From contig JALRMH010000001.1 in assembly GCA_026119935.1 (NCBI GenBank), positions 2,480,001 to 2,544,000 of the forward strand: a DNA stretch of 64,000 nt. Reading direction: 5' to 3'. How positions within the stretch are numbered: position 1 is the stretch's first letter; each line of letters begins with the position of its first letter. The translations under genes and the position numbers were made by a program. A model generated the notes under the pieces. It had not been told where the DNA came from and searched no databases. It worked only from the letters and a program-made list of their open reading frames with translations. This document shows positions 47,917 to 59,758 of this stretch, in pieces. The stretch is from Endothia cerciana. Taxonomy: Eukaryota; Ascomycota; Sordariomycetes; Diaporthales; Cryphonectriaceae.

Positions 47917-49959
47917 ATGGGGGGACAGGCGAGCAGGCTGCAAGGAACTCGCCCTTCCAGATCCAGATATTTGCCTATCATCGACGATACACCATGCGAA
48001 TCAAGTCACAAAGACTGGGAGAAAGTGGAGATACCGCCCATTGATGATACACCATGCGATCCAAGTCACAAAGACCGGGAGGGTGAAGACTGGGAGGGTG
48101 AAGACTGGGAGGGTGAAGATTGTGAGGGTGAAGAGAAAATGCTGGGCTTCATCACAGCGGCACGGCACAATAAGACGCAAAGCCATCTACACCGTCTTCC
48201 CAACCCGATCCTCATCAAGGTGTTCTAGAGCCTGGATGACTGCACCGTCGAGTGCCTCCGACGCGTTTCACGAAGATTTGCGAGCCTCTGCAGCCAGAGC
48301 CTGCTCGAGCACTTGCAGCTGCCTCCCAATCCCAACGCTGGCCTCAGCAAGGAGAAGGGTGACGCACCCGCCATGTGGCGCGACTATGTCGCAGGGCCTT
48401 TTCTATGGCCACGGCCCAGCTCGATCGACGACTTCAAAGCCGAGCTCTTCCGACTCCTTAACAAAGATATGTACTGTAAGCTGTGCTGGGCAGCCCGCGA
48501 GGCACCTGACTGGGAGAACCGAGTCGACAAGTTGCGCAGGTACTTGCACTGCTCCGCATGTGGCGTTGACCACCCGGCCTGTCTGTTCTCAATTCACCAG
48601 CGTCGCAAGGTGTCACACGGAAGGCTTCCGAAGGGGCTAAGCGCTGGATATTACAGCACCACGTGGCCTGCAGACCAACAGAGGCTTGATAACCAATACA
48701 GACCCTGATCAACAACGAAGGTACTACCAACGTGCATAGCGCGGAGAGTTGGTCAAAGCCGTGGCTGCCTGAGGCAACAAGAGCTTCGTGTATATAACAA
48801 GACCCCTCGGGAGACCAGAAGCTTCAAGAGGAAGGGATCTCATCAAGCCCTTAGAGTCCCTTAGCAATTATCAGTGAATTCAGACCCCAAGCCCTCTCCA
48901 TACGAGCCCTTGTTACACAAGGAGACATCGTTTGATCGAGTGTGCATCGGCCATGAGGGATATTTTTGTCTCTGTGACCATGAAAAGGGCGGGATCACCT
49001 GAAAAATGATCGAATATCTTCGCCTCCGTCAATTGTTCAAACCAGAAAACTCCCAGAGGGCAATCTGTCAGTGTTCTTCGACAAGCCACCTCATGATGTG
49101 CCGCGAGCAGGTTCCGCCGGAAGATGTTGGTGAACTCCCCGGTAGAGGCGGTGATTGCAAACGTGAAGAGTGGCCGCATCCAACCATCGAATTAAGCGCA
49201 GATAGATCCATGATGATCCAGTGGACTGCGCACATTGATTTCAGCGAAGAAGAGCGGCCAGTCACCGAAGTTATACATTGGCGGCTGAGAGAGGCTTATG
49301 AACTGCAAGGATGGTTCTTCTGCCCAGTTAAGGACCCTTGGTACATGCCTCACGCTCATTGTTTCGACCCCAATGACTGTGGTTGTCTCGGACTGGAGAT
49401 AGCGCCACGCTCTGAATGGTGGCCTTTCCCCTCGGACAAGAGCAGGTCGTGCCGGTGGAATCCTGCAAGACAAATCAGCTGGCTGTCGCAAGACACTCGA
49501 GAGCAATATGGATCTCGACCTGCAGTCGAGGCTCAGCGTACAACACCTCATCAGTCCGACCCTAAATCTGCTTCCGACTCGCCCCCCCAGCACGGTCTTT
49601 GCCAGACAGACTTACAATCCCACCGGCGCCGAATAAATCATGGCGGCAGAGACCTTACCAACGGGCCCGGCACCTTTGACGTCGAGGTCAAGCCGTGCCA
49701 CTCCGGCGGACGCTGCGTTGTTGTGCATTACGAACGGATATGGGATAATGGCGACGGAATTCCTGGCGACGTGATGGGCCCTAACTGGTATCACTCGCTG
49801 AGTACGGAGTCATACAATATACGCGCGGATGACGAGGCGCACGGGGTCTATTGGTGCGATTCGGTGGGATGTTGCATTTACTACGAAGGCGTTCCTCGCT
49901 TCTCGCGGCTGATAAACCGCTCAGAGTACCGGCGCGAGTGCCCTCGCACGTGTGCGTAG
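47917..49959 (+). pseudogene. F-box protein gene, inactivated by solo LTR and two stop codons
   Basis: Start MGGQASRLQGTRPSRSRY, then two IDDTPC...SHKD units and three EDWEG/EDCEG repeats encoded by a 15-bp tandem unit. The F-box follows (LHRLPNPILIKVF, stop, SLDDCTVECLRRVSRRFASL). Next comes a cysteine module (CKLCWAAREAPDWENRV, LHCSACGVDHPACLFS) found in a fungal F-box family. At 48611-48917 the frame is interrupted by an LTR. After it the family sequence resumes with DRVCIGHEGYFCLCDHEKGGIT, a TGA (49000-49002) and KMIEYLRLRQL, ending RRECPRTCA at 49959. The other stop is TAG at 48226-48228. Taking out the LTR and one CAAGG copy leaves a continuous 577-codon frame with only these two stops. 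F-box proteins recruit substrates to SCF ubiquitin ligases; this copy should not make a full protein. Confidence 0.85.
48611..48917. mobile_element. Solo LTR, 307 bp, with 5-bp target-site duplication CAAGG
   Basis: It begins TGTCACACGG and ends CCTTGTTACA, with TG...CA termini and short imperfect inverted ends (TGTCACA against TGTTACA). It is flanked by identical CAAGG at 48606-48610 and 48918-48922. A TATATAA box lies at 48791-48797, as expected for an LTR promoter. There is no internal retroelement sequence, so this is the product of LTR-LTR recombination. Its start differs from the candidate Copia LTR near 44.5 kb, so the family is probably another one. Confidence 0.85.
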
Positions 49960-50177
49960 TCATATGGGATTAGGCAGAGAAAAGATGTCAGAGGAGGGCT
50001 AGAAAGACGAGGAGACCTGATGGCCCTTTCTGCCCAAGTCGGAAAGCTGGAAATTGGGAGACGTGCTGTTGCAGGCAAGAAGGATGAAAACCACCCCGGG
50101 GTGGCGGGGGGATCTGTATTAGCAAGACACATGGTGAGGTTTCGGGGATGAATGGGAACAAAAAGAACAAAAGGTTG

Positions 50178-50249
50178 TTTCCATACAGAGAGTTGAACCC
50201 GGGGCACACGCTTGAGAGGCGTGAATGTTGACCGCTACACCACACGGGA
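50178..50249 (-). tRNA. tRNA-Glu (CTC)-like gene, partly decayed
   Basis: Read leftward from 50249: acceptor TCCCGTG, D-arm region TGGTGTAGCGGTCAAC (a good A box), anticodon stem CACGC/GCGTG with a perfect 5-bp match around loop CTCTCAA (anticodon CTC), then GGTTCAACTC as T-loop/B box. The T-stem has one mismatch and one G-T pair. The acceptor stem has one mismatch. No intron or encoded CCA. This could be an active but diverged tRNA-Glu or a pseudo-tRNA. Confidence 0.7.
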
Positions 50250-50914
50250 TTAGACTTTCTTTTTGACATTGCGTTGGTTAAAAATGGTGCTCGACGTCTG
50301 CCCTATTAACGCTGTGCCCAAAGTGGCTGTTCAGCCTGGGTTCCTGCGGTACGCTGGAGGGTATTGGTCTGGAGCCTGCAGTGGCCTGCTTGTGAAGTTT
50401 GGACAGCATGCTGGGTGTCCAGGACGGGTATCAGCATCAGCAGGCAAGAGCTGCTTGGTCTTGCAGCAGATGGAGGCAGTCCTCTTACTGATACTTATCT
50501 TGAGGTTCAGTCTCCATCTCCATCGAGTGTGCCACCAATGAAGCTCTTCTCTCCCACACCCAAAGACCGTGTGCATGGGTAAAGCCGTCACGATGGCCGA
50601 CTGTGTGGATGCCACTCAGGGTACATTCACAGAGTGTTCAATTCCAGAGTGCAGCCATGACTTTGAGTGGTCTACCTTCTAAAGCTAAACAACCAGTGAG
50701 CACTGGCACGTCTAAAATATATGTGTCAAAGCTCTATCCTGCCAACATTGTCTGCCAAATATGATCAACAAGAAAGAGGTGTCAAACCACCTACACTTCT
50801 GGACTGACAGCCGGTCATCCTCCACCACAACCGGCCGACCGTCCATTTTGTCGACCCAATGCCGTTTGCTGCGCCAAGAAGCTGGTGGCTGGATGAGGCG
50901 CCGCCTGCATGCGA

Positions 50915-50947
<33 letters not shown>

Positions 50948-51153
50948 GGGGGTGCGGCCCGCTCCCCTCAAGCGTCGAAAGCGAGTGCCAAACTCGGCGA
51001 ACAAGACACTTGCCACGCAAATGTTCTTGATTCGCATCTTCCACCCACCACGATTTCTATGTCCTATACTGGGATGGGGATCGAGAGTTCGAGGTATGGG
51101 CCCCCCCCCCCCGGCGGAACGGCGGAACGTCCTGACGCCTTCTACTGATCACC
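50250..51153. other. Intergenic region with TC microsatellite
   Basis: A (TC)n tract lies at about 50918-50946 and a C run near 51101-51113. No gene is seen. Confidence 0.5.
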
Positions 51154-52239
51154 TCACCGGCCACACGTATCCCAGCTCGTCATGTTCCCATCGAGGTGCC
51201 ACTCCGTCAGCCTCTGCAGCAGCACAGGGTCGATTTCCCGATTCGCCTTCATGAAGATGGTCTCGTACGGGTGCACGTTCGTGCCGAGGTACCTGTCCTT
51301 GTACAGGAAATCGTCCGGCTTCCCCGACTCCTCGCAGAACCTCTCGAACGAGCCGCTCGAGTGCGGCGCGGTCATGACGACGTCGACCTCGTAACCCTGC
51401 GACTTGATGAGCGTCGTGATGCCGATCTCGGCGTGCACGGCCTTCTTGAGCGAGGAGAAGCACGGCGTGAAGCCGACGGGGTCCAGGCTGGTGCCGTAGA
51501 AATCGGTCACGGAGGCCGAGAGGGCGAGGTCCGGGTCGAGCAGGATGGACATGCCGACGTCGTCGGTCGCGAGGAGCATCGACTGCAGGTGGATCCGGGG
51601 GTGGCAGTTCAGGGTCGTGCCCACGAGCTGGCAGGCCCGGGTGTCCCCGTCAGCATCCGGTATCCCACACCCACACGCAGGCACTCGGGGCGGCGGGGCA
51701 CCACTTACCTTCACCCTGTCCGTGATCCTCCCCAGGAACGCGTCCATCCAGCAGCTCGGGAAGTACGTCGGCGCGAACGGGCCGCGGACGCTCGCGTTCA
51801 TCGTGATGAACCGCCTGTACCTCCTCCACAGGTCGTCCTGCCTCAGCACCTCCCCGTGCGCGCCGATGTCGAAGCACCTGTTCTCGCGCCGCACGACCCG
51901 GATGTTCGGCAGGTCGGGGAGCATGTCGGCCGCGTCCGTCTCGCCGTTGAAGACGAACACGAAGTCGGCCCTGCCGTGCAGGGCGTTCCTGATGAAGAAG
52001 TCGAAGTTGGCCCGCGCGTTCTCCGACTCGGCGTAGGTGTACAGCACGAGCGGTCGCAGGTCGTCCTCGGCGCTGGGGCTGCCGCCGCCGAGGCCGAGCG
52101 AGGGCAGCTTGGAGAGGACCCCATCCGTCACCTCTGGCCTCAGGAACCTGACGCTCCAGACGAACCATATGAACAGCAGCGTTGCGGCAGCGATCGTCCT
52201 GTTCCAGCTCATCAGGGAGGAGCCGGCGATCTTGGCCAT
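51154..52239 (-). CDS. Type II membrane protein, probable Golgi glycosyltransferase of unclear family
   Basis: Start MAKIAGSSLM at 52239, with a single signal-anchor helix at about residues 14-32 (AAATLLFIWFVWSV). The lumenal part includes VLYTYAESENARANFDFFI, VVRRENRCFDIGAHG, WMDAFLGRITDRVK and LVGTTLNCHPRIHLQSM. These resemble fungal and protist proteins annotated as glycosyltransferases, but I cannot name a CAZy family. An 81-bp intron (51628-51708; GTAAGT donor, GCTGAC branch, CCAG acceptor) is a multiple of three and has no stop, so an unspliced frame also reads through; the spliced form gives 334 residues and joins DRVK to LVGTT. A further in-frame ATG upstream (52494) would add a Gly- and Ser-rich tail before the anchor and is unlikely. 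Confidence 0.72.
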   Translation of the reverse strand: MAKIAGSSLMSWNRTIAAATLLFIWFVWSVRFLRPEVTDGVLSKLPSLGLGGGSPSAEDDLRPLVLYTYAESENARANFDFFIRNALHGRADFVFVFNGETDAADMLPDLPNIRVVRRENRCFDIGAHGEVLRQDDLWRRYRRFITMNASVRGPFAPTYFPSCWMDAFLGRITDRVKVSGAPPPRVPACGCGIPDADGDTRACQLVGTTLNCHPRIHLQSMLLATDDVGMSILLDPDLALSASVTDFYGTSLDPVGFTPCFSSLKKAVHAEIGITTLIKSQGYEVDVVMTAPHSSGSFERFCEESGKPDDFLYKDRYLGTNVHPYETIFMKANREIDPVLLQRLTEWHLDGNMTSWDTCGR

Positions 52240-55200
52240 CGCGACAAGGGGGAGTTGGACCGCCCCGAGGCAGCCAGGGGGAGGAGAGGAGGGAGGCCCT
52301 TTTGGGGATTCGTCTAGGGTTCTTCCATACAAGAGAAGAGACGATTTCAGAGTTACAATATTCGCTACACAGAGCGCCTGAGGATGAACCGTCACAACAT
52401 TATCACGGGTAAGATCCGATTTGCAACAGAAAGGGGAAAGGAGGGAAAGAAACCCCCCTCCCCCCCCCCGCCGTAAAAAAAGAATGGTCTCCACTCCTTT
52501 CTGTCCTGACGCTGGCGCATTCTGATACTCGGGTGGACCCCCTTAGGGATGAGGATTACGCGTGCCGTCTGTCCCTGCTGCCATGTTCCACCTACGTGGG
52601 ATTGGTTTGGGGGGGGGGGGGGGAAGGGTGGACGAATGCAGGGGGTCACCACGGAGTTGCGGAACACGGCTCCTGAAGGGCTGAAAACGCTCCCCTCCGA
52701 CCCGGAGAGGGATTTCATCAATCGGCTTCCCAAAACGGAGGAGGAGCCGGATCAGTTTGAACCATTCGAAGCAGCTCGGCTTTGCCAATGAACGGTTTCC
52801 TTTTCCTCCTCACTCTTCTTCGTAAGGAATAATGCACCGACGGTTGCAGCCTGAAAGTCACAGTCCACATTCATCAGCTAAACCAAATTCGGGGTTTCGT
52901 CAGTTCACAACCCCCCCAAACCTAAGACAGAAGAATCTGCGGGAGTGGCAACCCAACCACCCGTGTACTTCAACGCTCGGTCACGGCGGGCAGTGGCCAG
53001 CGCTCGAACTGTAGCCTCCGGTTCGTGAAGCGCTTCTGATCTCGCCACACCGCACGGGCCCCTCAGCCTCGCGATAGTACGAAGACAGCGGCTTGGCGAT
53101 GGGGTCTGGGCAGAAGCAACGCACGGGAGAAGGTGGCTGCCAAGGGAGGCTCAGGTAACCCCTGGAATACAGCTGACGAAGCTATCGGCCGGCCAATAAC
53201 ACGCCCGACTACCCAGGCCTCTTTCTGTGGCGTCGCCTTGAGGACTCTGGGTGCTTGTCCTGGCCAGCCACGAGGGACATATATCAGGTGACGACGCCTT
53301 GGCGGTAGGCACGGACCGGACTGGCTGTCCGACTCCGCGGCGACCACGGATCGAGCTTTCCGTGGTGCATGTCGGCTTTTTGCAGTCACATCACCGCCCG
53401 GGGTCACCATACTTCGTCAGCGGGGAGGCGTTCATACACGGTCCGAGATACTTATAGACGAGCTGTGCACACGAGGCTTGCAAACCCTGGGAAAGGCACC
53501 CATTTCAGCCTGAGCGAGTCTCGTCCCAGCGCCGTCCGTGTCACTCAAGGGCGCTCTTGGATGAGTTCAGCTCTGAAGCGCCTGCAATGTCAACGCGGGG
53601 AGGCCCGCCCGAGAGATAGACCGCACCTTGAGACGCCGCAAACCGGCGTACGATGGCATATCATATTCCATCTGCCAAGATCCTTTGCTCGCACGGCGCA
53701 GGCTGCTGTGAGGCGGGACCAGATAGGGAAGAGTCTCTGGATCGCCGGGCTGCACGTGGGACCCCAGGCATGGTCAGCAGGCGCGGGCGGCCGCTCCTCA
53801 GTCCAGGTCTCGGTGGAGCTGGGTCACGTTTCTATACCCGAGCGGGTGCCAGTCAGTGCTTTTGGCCAAGGCCGCATTGGCCAAGGCGACCAAGGCTCCC
53901 CCCCCTCCCCCACAACGAGCCATGGGCAGACGAACCGGATCCACCTCCTGTCGACGGCGGGCTCTCCAGCAGCAAAGCCGGACCTCTCAAGAGGCCGCTC
54001 GCTGGCCACTCCGGCGCCTCATGGGGCTCTGGCTGAGCGGCGGCTCTGACATGTTCGGGGGTCCTGGGCCGTGTCGGCCTCAAGCATGCCTATAGCTGAC
54101 GATGGCCTCGTGCCAGTGCTCTCGGTGGGCTGCCTGGCCTCGCAAGTCCTCTGTGCCTTTCCCGATCTTGTAGATTAGGCCACGTGACCGTCTTCCCGAT
54201 TCCCAAGCCTGGTCCACCATCACTGTGGTCAATTTTGAGTTATCTCCATCAGCATGGATACATCTTGAAGGGCCCACGTTCCCATCATGCTACAGCGCCT
54301 GGGGGGGGGGGGTGTTCCAAGCTCACATTCCTGTCAGATTCCTCTATATAGTAAGCAGGTTCACCATCCAACCCTGAGCAGGCGTATGGCCCCCCTTCGC
54401 TTTAAAATTGGAGGAGGCTGCCCCAGACTCCTCCTGCCCGATTCGGCATTCTGGACCACCTCATTGGCGCGCTGGGCTCGCGCATACAGAAAATGATAAA
54501 GCTGTCTGATCCATCCCGGTGGGTTTTTGGCGGTTCTTTTTGGCGGTTTTTTCCTTACCCGACTTGACAAGCGTGAAGAACTCACCTCGACGGATTTTGG
54601 CCAAACGTGCTGCTACTATGGTGTGTGTACCTCCATTTGCGCGAGAAAGGGCTAAAGGGAGGCGACTGGTTCCAGAATGGTGAGTACGTAATGGGCGTCG
54701 TGGGCGGATCCGCAGCCCCGGAAAGGGACGGAGGAACAATCATTTTCCCCAGACGACGTTATTCCGGGGTCGGTGTGGCACTGTGGGCTGGGGTGCGGGG
54801 AGGGTCTGGCGGGCGAGCGGAGCCCACGGACGGGGTGTGTGTGGGAACCTTAAGGGTGGGTGTCCCCGGGGATCCAATCCAGTGCCCATCTTGCTGCGGC
54901 ACTTGACCGAATGTCGAAGAGGCAGAGAGGGCTAAGGCTGTTGAAGCTCCTGCTATGTGGGGAAGAGGGCTTGCGAGGACGAGATTACCCCGGACGCGGT
55001 GTGAAAGCGAGGGACCCCCCCTCCCCTTCCAAAGGTTATGCGAGGATCAATCCTCTGACGAGCCGAGGCCGGTCGGGCGAGACGGTGGACGGTCGGGAGT
55101 AAAAAAGCTGTGGTCGTGAACAGGACGGGCACCACCAGAGATTAACAGATTGCGGATAGGGGGCACTGGCGCAATCGCACCCCGGCCTCTGGGGCGGTTA

Positions 55201-56659
55201 GATCTGAGGCCGAAGAGCGAGAGGGGAGGTTTGGTTACCATGGGACCCGTACCTCGAGAACCCACAGTCTCGGGTCCAAGAGATCGAGGACAGATCGCGA
55301 GCAGAACCCCCCCCCCCCCGGCAACAGCAGGGAAGCAGAAACGCGGTTGTTGCAAAAATCCCCCGCCCAGGTCAGAGACAGTTTATTTGACAGGTCGAGT
55401 GTGTCCGGGAACCCGGAGAGGGACTAGATCAACTCGCCCCCTCCCCCTCCCCCTCCCTTGTCGCGATCACATGCCTGAGGGTTTTTGACGCCAGAGTATC
55501 GGTTGGGACCACCGACGCTGCAAGGCCAGGTCAGACCCAGGATGGGCAAGGTTCAGCAGGTGACGATCAGCAGCTGACCCTGACTTGGCTGGCGGCGGCC
55601 TGGCTTGACTCGCCTCTTTCTCTGACGGGGTGCCGAGGGATGAACAAGTCTGGGGGGTGGGGGTGGGGGGTTTCTCCAGAGCAATTCACGAGGACGCAGG
55701 CACGCAGGGCGCCGTCCGGGAGAGTGTCTCGACCTACTAAGTGTGAACTCGGCGGCGAGATTAACCCACTGCGCTGCGTGTCGTATATTCCAGATTTAAC
55801 GGCCACATGCTCCGCATTTCTCGACGAGGACAATGCTGGTTGCCCACCCCCGGAGTCCTCCTGGTCGTGTGTGGGCTACCAGTAATCGTCACGGTCCGGG
55901 GCACACGCACAAAGGACGGTGCGGCGCCATGATTCATCCTCTGCCCTGGGGCACGGATCCGCTTCTGCAGTGATGCTAGAGGGTACCTCGCGGTACATTA
56001 TGACGGGTTGCCCGTCTCGACACGCGCGCAGCATCGAACTGTCACCTGTATGCCACAAGAGCATGGCGCACCGCGGTATTTCATGTTGCAGCGGCAAGGC
56101 TGATAGCCCACACGCAGTGAGCGGAGAACAGTCCAAGGGACCTGACCTGTCGGGGAGAAGTCGTGCCAGGAGAGGTGGAGGGACGCCTGAGGGATATGCC
56201 CACTGGAGGCGTCTGCGAGGTACTCGGCGGTACAGTACCGAGTTACAGGGCGGAATGTCCTTGCCCCAGGATTCCGGCCCCCCGCCGAGCCAAGCAAGAG
56301 GGACGTGGAGCACTTTTATACTTTTATAATCTCGAACACCTCGCTCGTTATTTGTTACTTTCCTCCTCCGGTTTCTTTGGCCCTGAGGCTAGTTCCGTCC
56401 CCCCCCCCCCCCCAGATGCCACTATTCCAGACCTTCGATCCCAGGGGGCAGTATTGCGTTACGTCGTCAGCCTCACCTCGAGGGAGTAGAACGCGCACAT
56501 ACACGAGGCCCTCACCCTGCTCGCAACACACATTTGGGACCCGTGCAGTCCTCTAGTCAATACCACCCGGGAAGCCTCTGATACAGACCGCAGCGGGTGA
56601 CAATCTTCTAGAACTTGCTTCGCTCAGAGGCACCACACAGTTCCGATCCTGAACGACAA
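52240..56659. other. 4.4 kb intergenic region
   Basis: No supported gene. It includes 15 G at 52609-52623 and G/C runs at about 54301, 55309 and 56399. ORFs such as plus 53369-54049 lack any domain and overlap equally long frames on the other strand. Confidence 0.45.
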
Positions 56660-56730
56660 CTCCACCTTATATTTACCCTATCCTATCCTATCCTACCCCG
56701 TCCTACCCCATCCTATCCCATCCTATGAGC
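56660..56730. repeat. TCCTA pentanucleotide tract
   Basis: About ten imperfect copies of TCCTA/CCCCA just upstream of the transcription-factor start, so it probably lies in the promoter or leader of that gene. Confidence 0.8.
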
Positions 56731-56843
56731 CGGAACTCTCCCCTACCGGATCAACGTTCCTCGGACCAGAGCAGCTTCTAGCTCCATAACATGCTAATCC
56801 CCGACCACCGGGGCCACGACACGCGACCGATCGAATTACAACC

Positions 56844-59758
56844 ATGGAGGCGGACCAATTGATGGAGCTGCTGCGGGACGCGGGGCACGATGAGAGCCAG
56901 GAGCCCCAGGACGATGATGTCGCCATGGCGGAGTCCCCGAGCCAGCACGACGAGGACTCGCCTTCCGACCAGGCGGCCTTTACGCCGTCTGAGACCGGTG
57001 CGGACGGCCCCCCCGAGTCCGCGGCCGCCGGCTCGGACCCTGCCTCGAAGAAGAGGAAGAAGTCGTCGGCCGAAGCAGACAAGGCCTCGAAGCCGGTCAA
57101 GAAGCGGGCGCCCCAGGCCTGCCAGGAGTGCAGGAGCCGCAAGGTCCGCTGCGACTACAAGGAGAAGGACGGATACGTGACCAACTATCCTTGTGGGAAC
57201 TGCCGCCATGCCATGGTGCAATGCATCATTCCTCCCAGCAAGAGAAAGAGGTGAGACGGTGGCTCTCTTTCGTGTTCTTTTTTTTTTTTTTTGGGGGGGG
57301 GGGTGTTACTCCATTACCCTTCCTCTGGTCCCTTCTGAAATCTGAAAGTAGGTATAGTGTTGTCTCAAAGCTAATACAACTCTAGGCGCCAGACTCAATC
57401 TCTTCTTTCCAAAGCCTCAATCCTGCCGAATCCACCATCCACAATGCCCGTCGAGAAAGGTCGGGCCGCGAGCGATGATCCTCTTCAGCGTGCGCGTGAC
57501 TCGTTCTCGGAGATGAGTGGCCAGGGTGCACAGCCAGCACAGTCTTGTAGGTCCCCTGCAACCCCGAACTGCGTCAGACATTTTCACATGTCAACGCCAA
57601 GGACATGCATCCACAAGGGCCAGCCCACTCACTTACTTACACACCCTCTCGAGCAGGTCGGACGTATGGCGGCGGATCAGCAGCAACGCAACCCCCCTGG
57701 GGACCGAGCCAGGAGTCGCAGGCATGGCTTGCGCTTGTGCCGCCTCATGTGAGGCTGCCGGCTGCAGGCAAGATAACACGTGAGGGCCTACAGTACCTGC
57801 AGCAGATGGGAGCCCTGGAGCTACCCAGCCGGGCGCTCGAGAAACAGCTGTTGCTGGCATACATCGAACATGTCCACCCTGACTTTCCGGTGCTGGAGCT
57901 CCACGACTTCATCCGGCGTGTCAGCGACCGGAACGGGCGGCAGGGACAGCTCAGCCTCCTCCTCTACCAGTCCGTCATGTTTGCGGCGTCAGCATTCGTC
58001 GACTTTGTGCACGTGACGGCGGCCGGCTTCAAGAACCGGAGGGCCCTGAGGCGTTCCATATTCCAGGCGGCGAAGCTGCTTCACGATTTCGACTACGATA
58101 CCGACAAGTTCATACTCGCTCAGTCGTCGCTTCTGCTGTCCTTCTGGTACGACGCCCCAGATGATGCAAAGGAGACATGGTACTGGTCTGGCATCGCGAT
58201 CTCGCAGGCCCAGGCCCTCGGCTTGCACCGGACGACCGTGAACACCAACGTCGACCCGGTAAGGAGGAGGCACCGGAGGAGGATATGGTGGTCGTGCGTC
58301 ATGAGGGACCGGCAGATCGGGCTTGGCATGTCACGGCTCATCAGGATCAAGGATGAGGACTTCGACATGCCAATGCTCGAGGAGAACGACTTCGAGATCG
58401 AAGTCCTGGCGGGCAGCTTGTTGATTTCCCGAGAGGAGTGCCCCTTGCTATACGACGTCGGGATGCAACAAGAGCTCGCCGAGATGTGCGTCGAGAAGGC
58501 CAAGCTCTACGTCCTGGTCGGGCGTGTGCTGAGGGCCGTCCAGTCGTTTCAGGACGCCACAAACACCCACACGAGCTCGGCCCCGGCGACCATCGTCGAC
58601 AACCTGCAGACACTCGACAAGGTGCACCGCGAGCTCGCCGCATGGGCTGCCGCACTCCCACCGACGTGTCAGTACCGGAAGCTGGAGCGCTGGGACGTCG
58701 AAAACGGTCGCACCCCGGTTTCAATGCAGCGGAGCCTGCTGCAGATGCTCTACCAGACCACGGTCGGAAAGATCTACCACCCCCTGATCCGCCCCTTGCG
58801 GATCCAGGAGTCGAGGTTGGATCCGGCCGCCGAGCAGCACATCTCCCTGGTAGCCCGCCAGAAATGTAAGGGCGTCGCTGCGGAGATCACCCGGGTCGCC
58901 GGGGAGATGCACGAGCTGGAGCTGGACAAGTTTTTCCCGACGACGGGCGTGACCGTGATCATGCCAGCCATGCTGGTCCATTTGCAGGATGTCAGTGATC
59001 CTCTCAGAGCAACGCGCGAGGAGGCGCAGAGGGGCTTCGATACGTGCATGACCGTCCTGCAAACGCTCCGCGAGACGTACGCGGCGGCCGAGTACGCGGC
59101 TATCTTCATGGACAACGTGATCAGGAACAAGCCCGGGGCGGACCGGCCAGCGCCACCGCCGACTGATACTGTGAGCGGCGCAGGCATATTGCCAGCCTCA
59201 GGCCACACACCTCACCAGTTGGCAGCGCTAGGTCAGCCATTCGCCAATGGATACGCGTCAATAATGCAGCCCAGAGGGATGGGAAGTCTGTCCCACAACA
59301 CGCTGCACCCGGAAGTGGGTGCGATAGGCCTCGGCACAATGCCCGTCATGGCACAATCGCCCTTGGTCGACGGCCTCGAAGCGATGCAGATGCCCCTGGG
59401 GATGTTGCCCCCAGCGTTGGCACCAGCCACACAACAGGCTGCACCAGAGCCATGGCCCGTGGAGATGATCACGCACGAGCACGGCTCGGATGGGTCGGAC
59501 CCGATGTCGCCCGAGAACTCCACCCGGGACTCGGGCCCCAGTCAGGAAGACGTGTCTGCGGCAGCGTTCGGCATCGCCCCGGGGGACATCTCTGCAGAGG
59601 GGCTCAACTTTCCACGGCTTGACGATGGCTGGCAGAACTGGCTGAACCTGCCCCCCGAGCTGGAGATGAACGACCATGACAGCAGCAGCTGGGTTGCAGT
59701 CCCGGAGCATATTGAGCCAGGTATCCTGGACCCTCACGGGGCGGAGGTCTTCTCGTAG
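56844..59758 (+). CDS. Zn2Cys6 transcription factor with fungal_trans domain, CTF1/FarA-FarB-like
   Basis: Three exons: 56844-57250, 57386-57546, 57657-59758, giving 889 residues. The zinc cluster is Cys93, 96, 103, 117, 120, 127 (CQECRSRKVRC, then 13 residues, then CGNCRHAMVQC), preceded by basic SKKRKK and VKKRAP nuclear signals and an acidic N-terminus. The middle domain (LLLAYIEHVHPDFPVLELHDFIRR, SLLLYQSVMFAASAFVDF, RRRIWWSCVMRDRQIGLGMSR, MQQELAEMCVEKAKLYV) matches the fungal_trans type seen in cutinase and fatty-acid regulators CTF1/FarA/FarB. The tail is Pro/Gln/Met-rich. Intron 1 holds 14 T followed by 11 G. The join at intron 2 (T/GT donor GTAGGT, GCAG acceptor) keeps phase 1. Role in lipid or cutin gene control is inferred from the family only. 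Confidence 0.83.

Noticed and set aside
48614..48939. Interpretation of the F-box interruption as an intron, or as an insertion with GTGT duplication
   Set aside because: An intron with GTGTCA donor gives the wrong phase. The CAAGG duplication with TG...CA ends is longer, fits LTR biology and also restores the conserved residues before CIGHEGY.
51196..52317. 373-codon plus-strand ORF opposite the glycosyltransferase-like gene
   Set aside because: It is a GC-driven mirror frame, rich in Arg, Val and Glu. The minus strand has the start, anchor helix, splice signals and family-like motifs.
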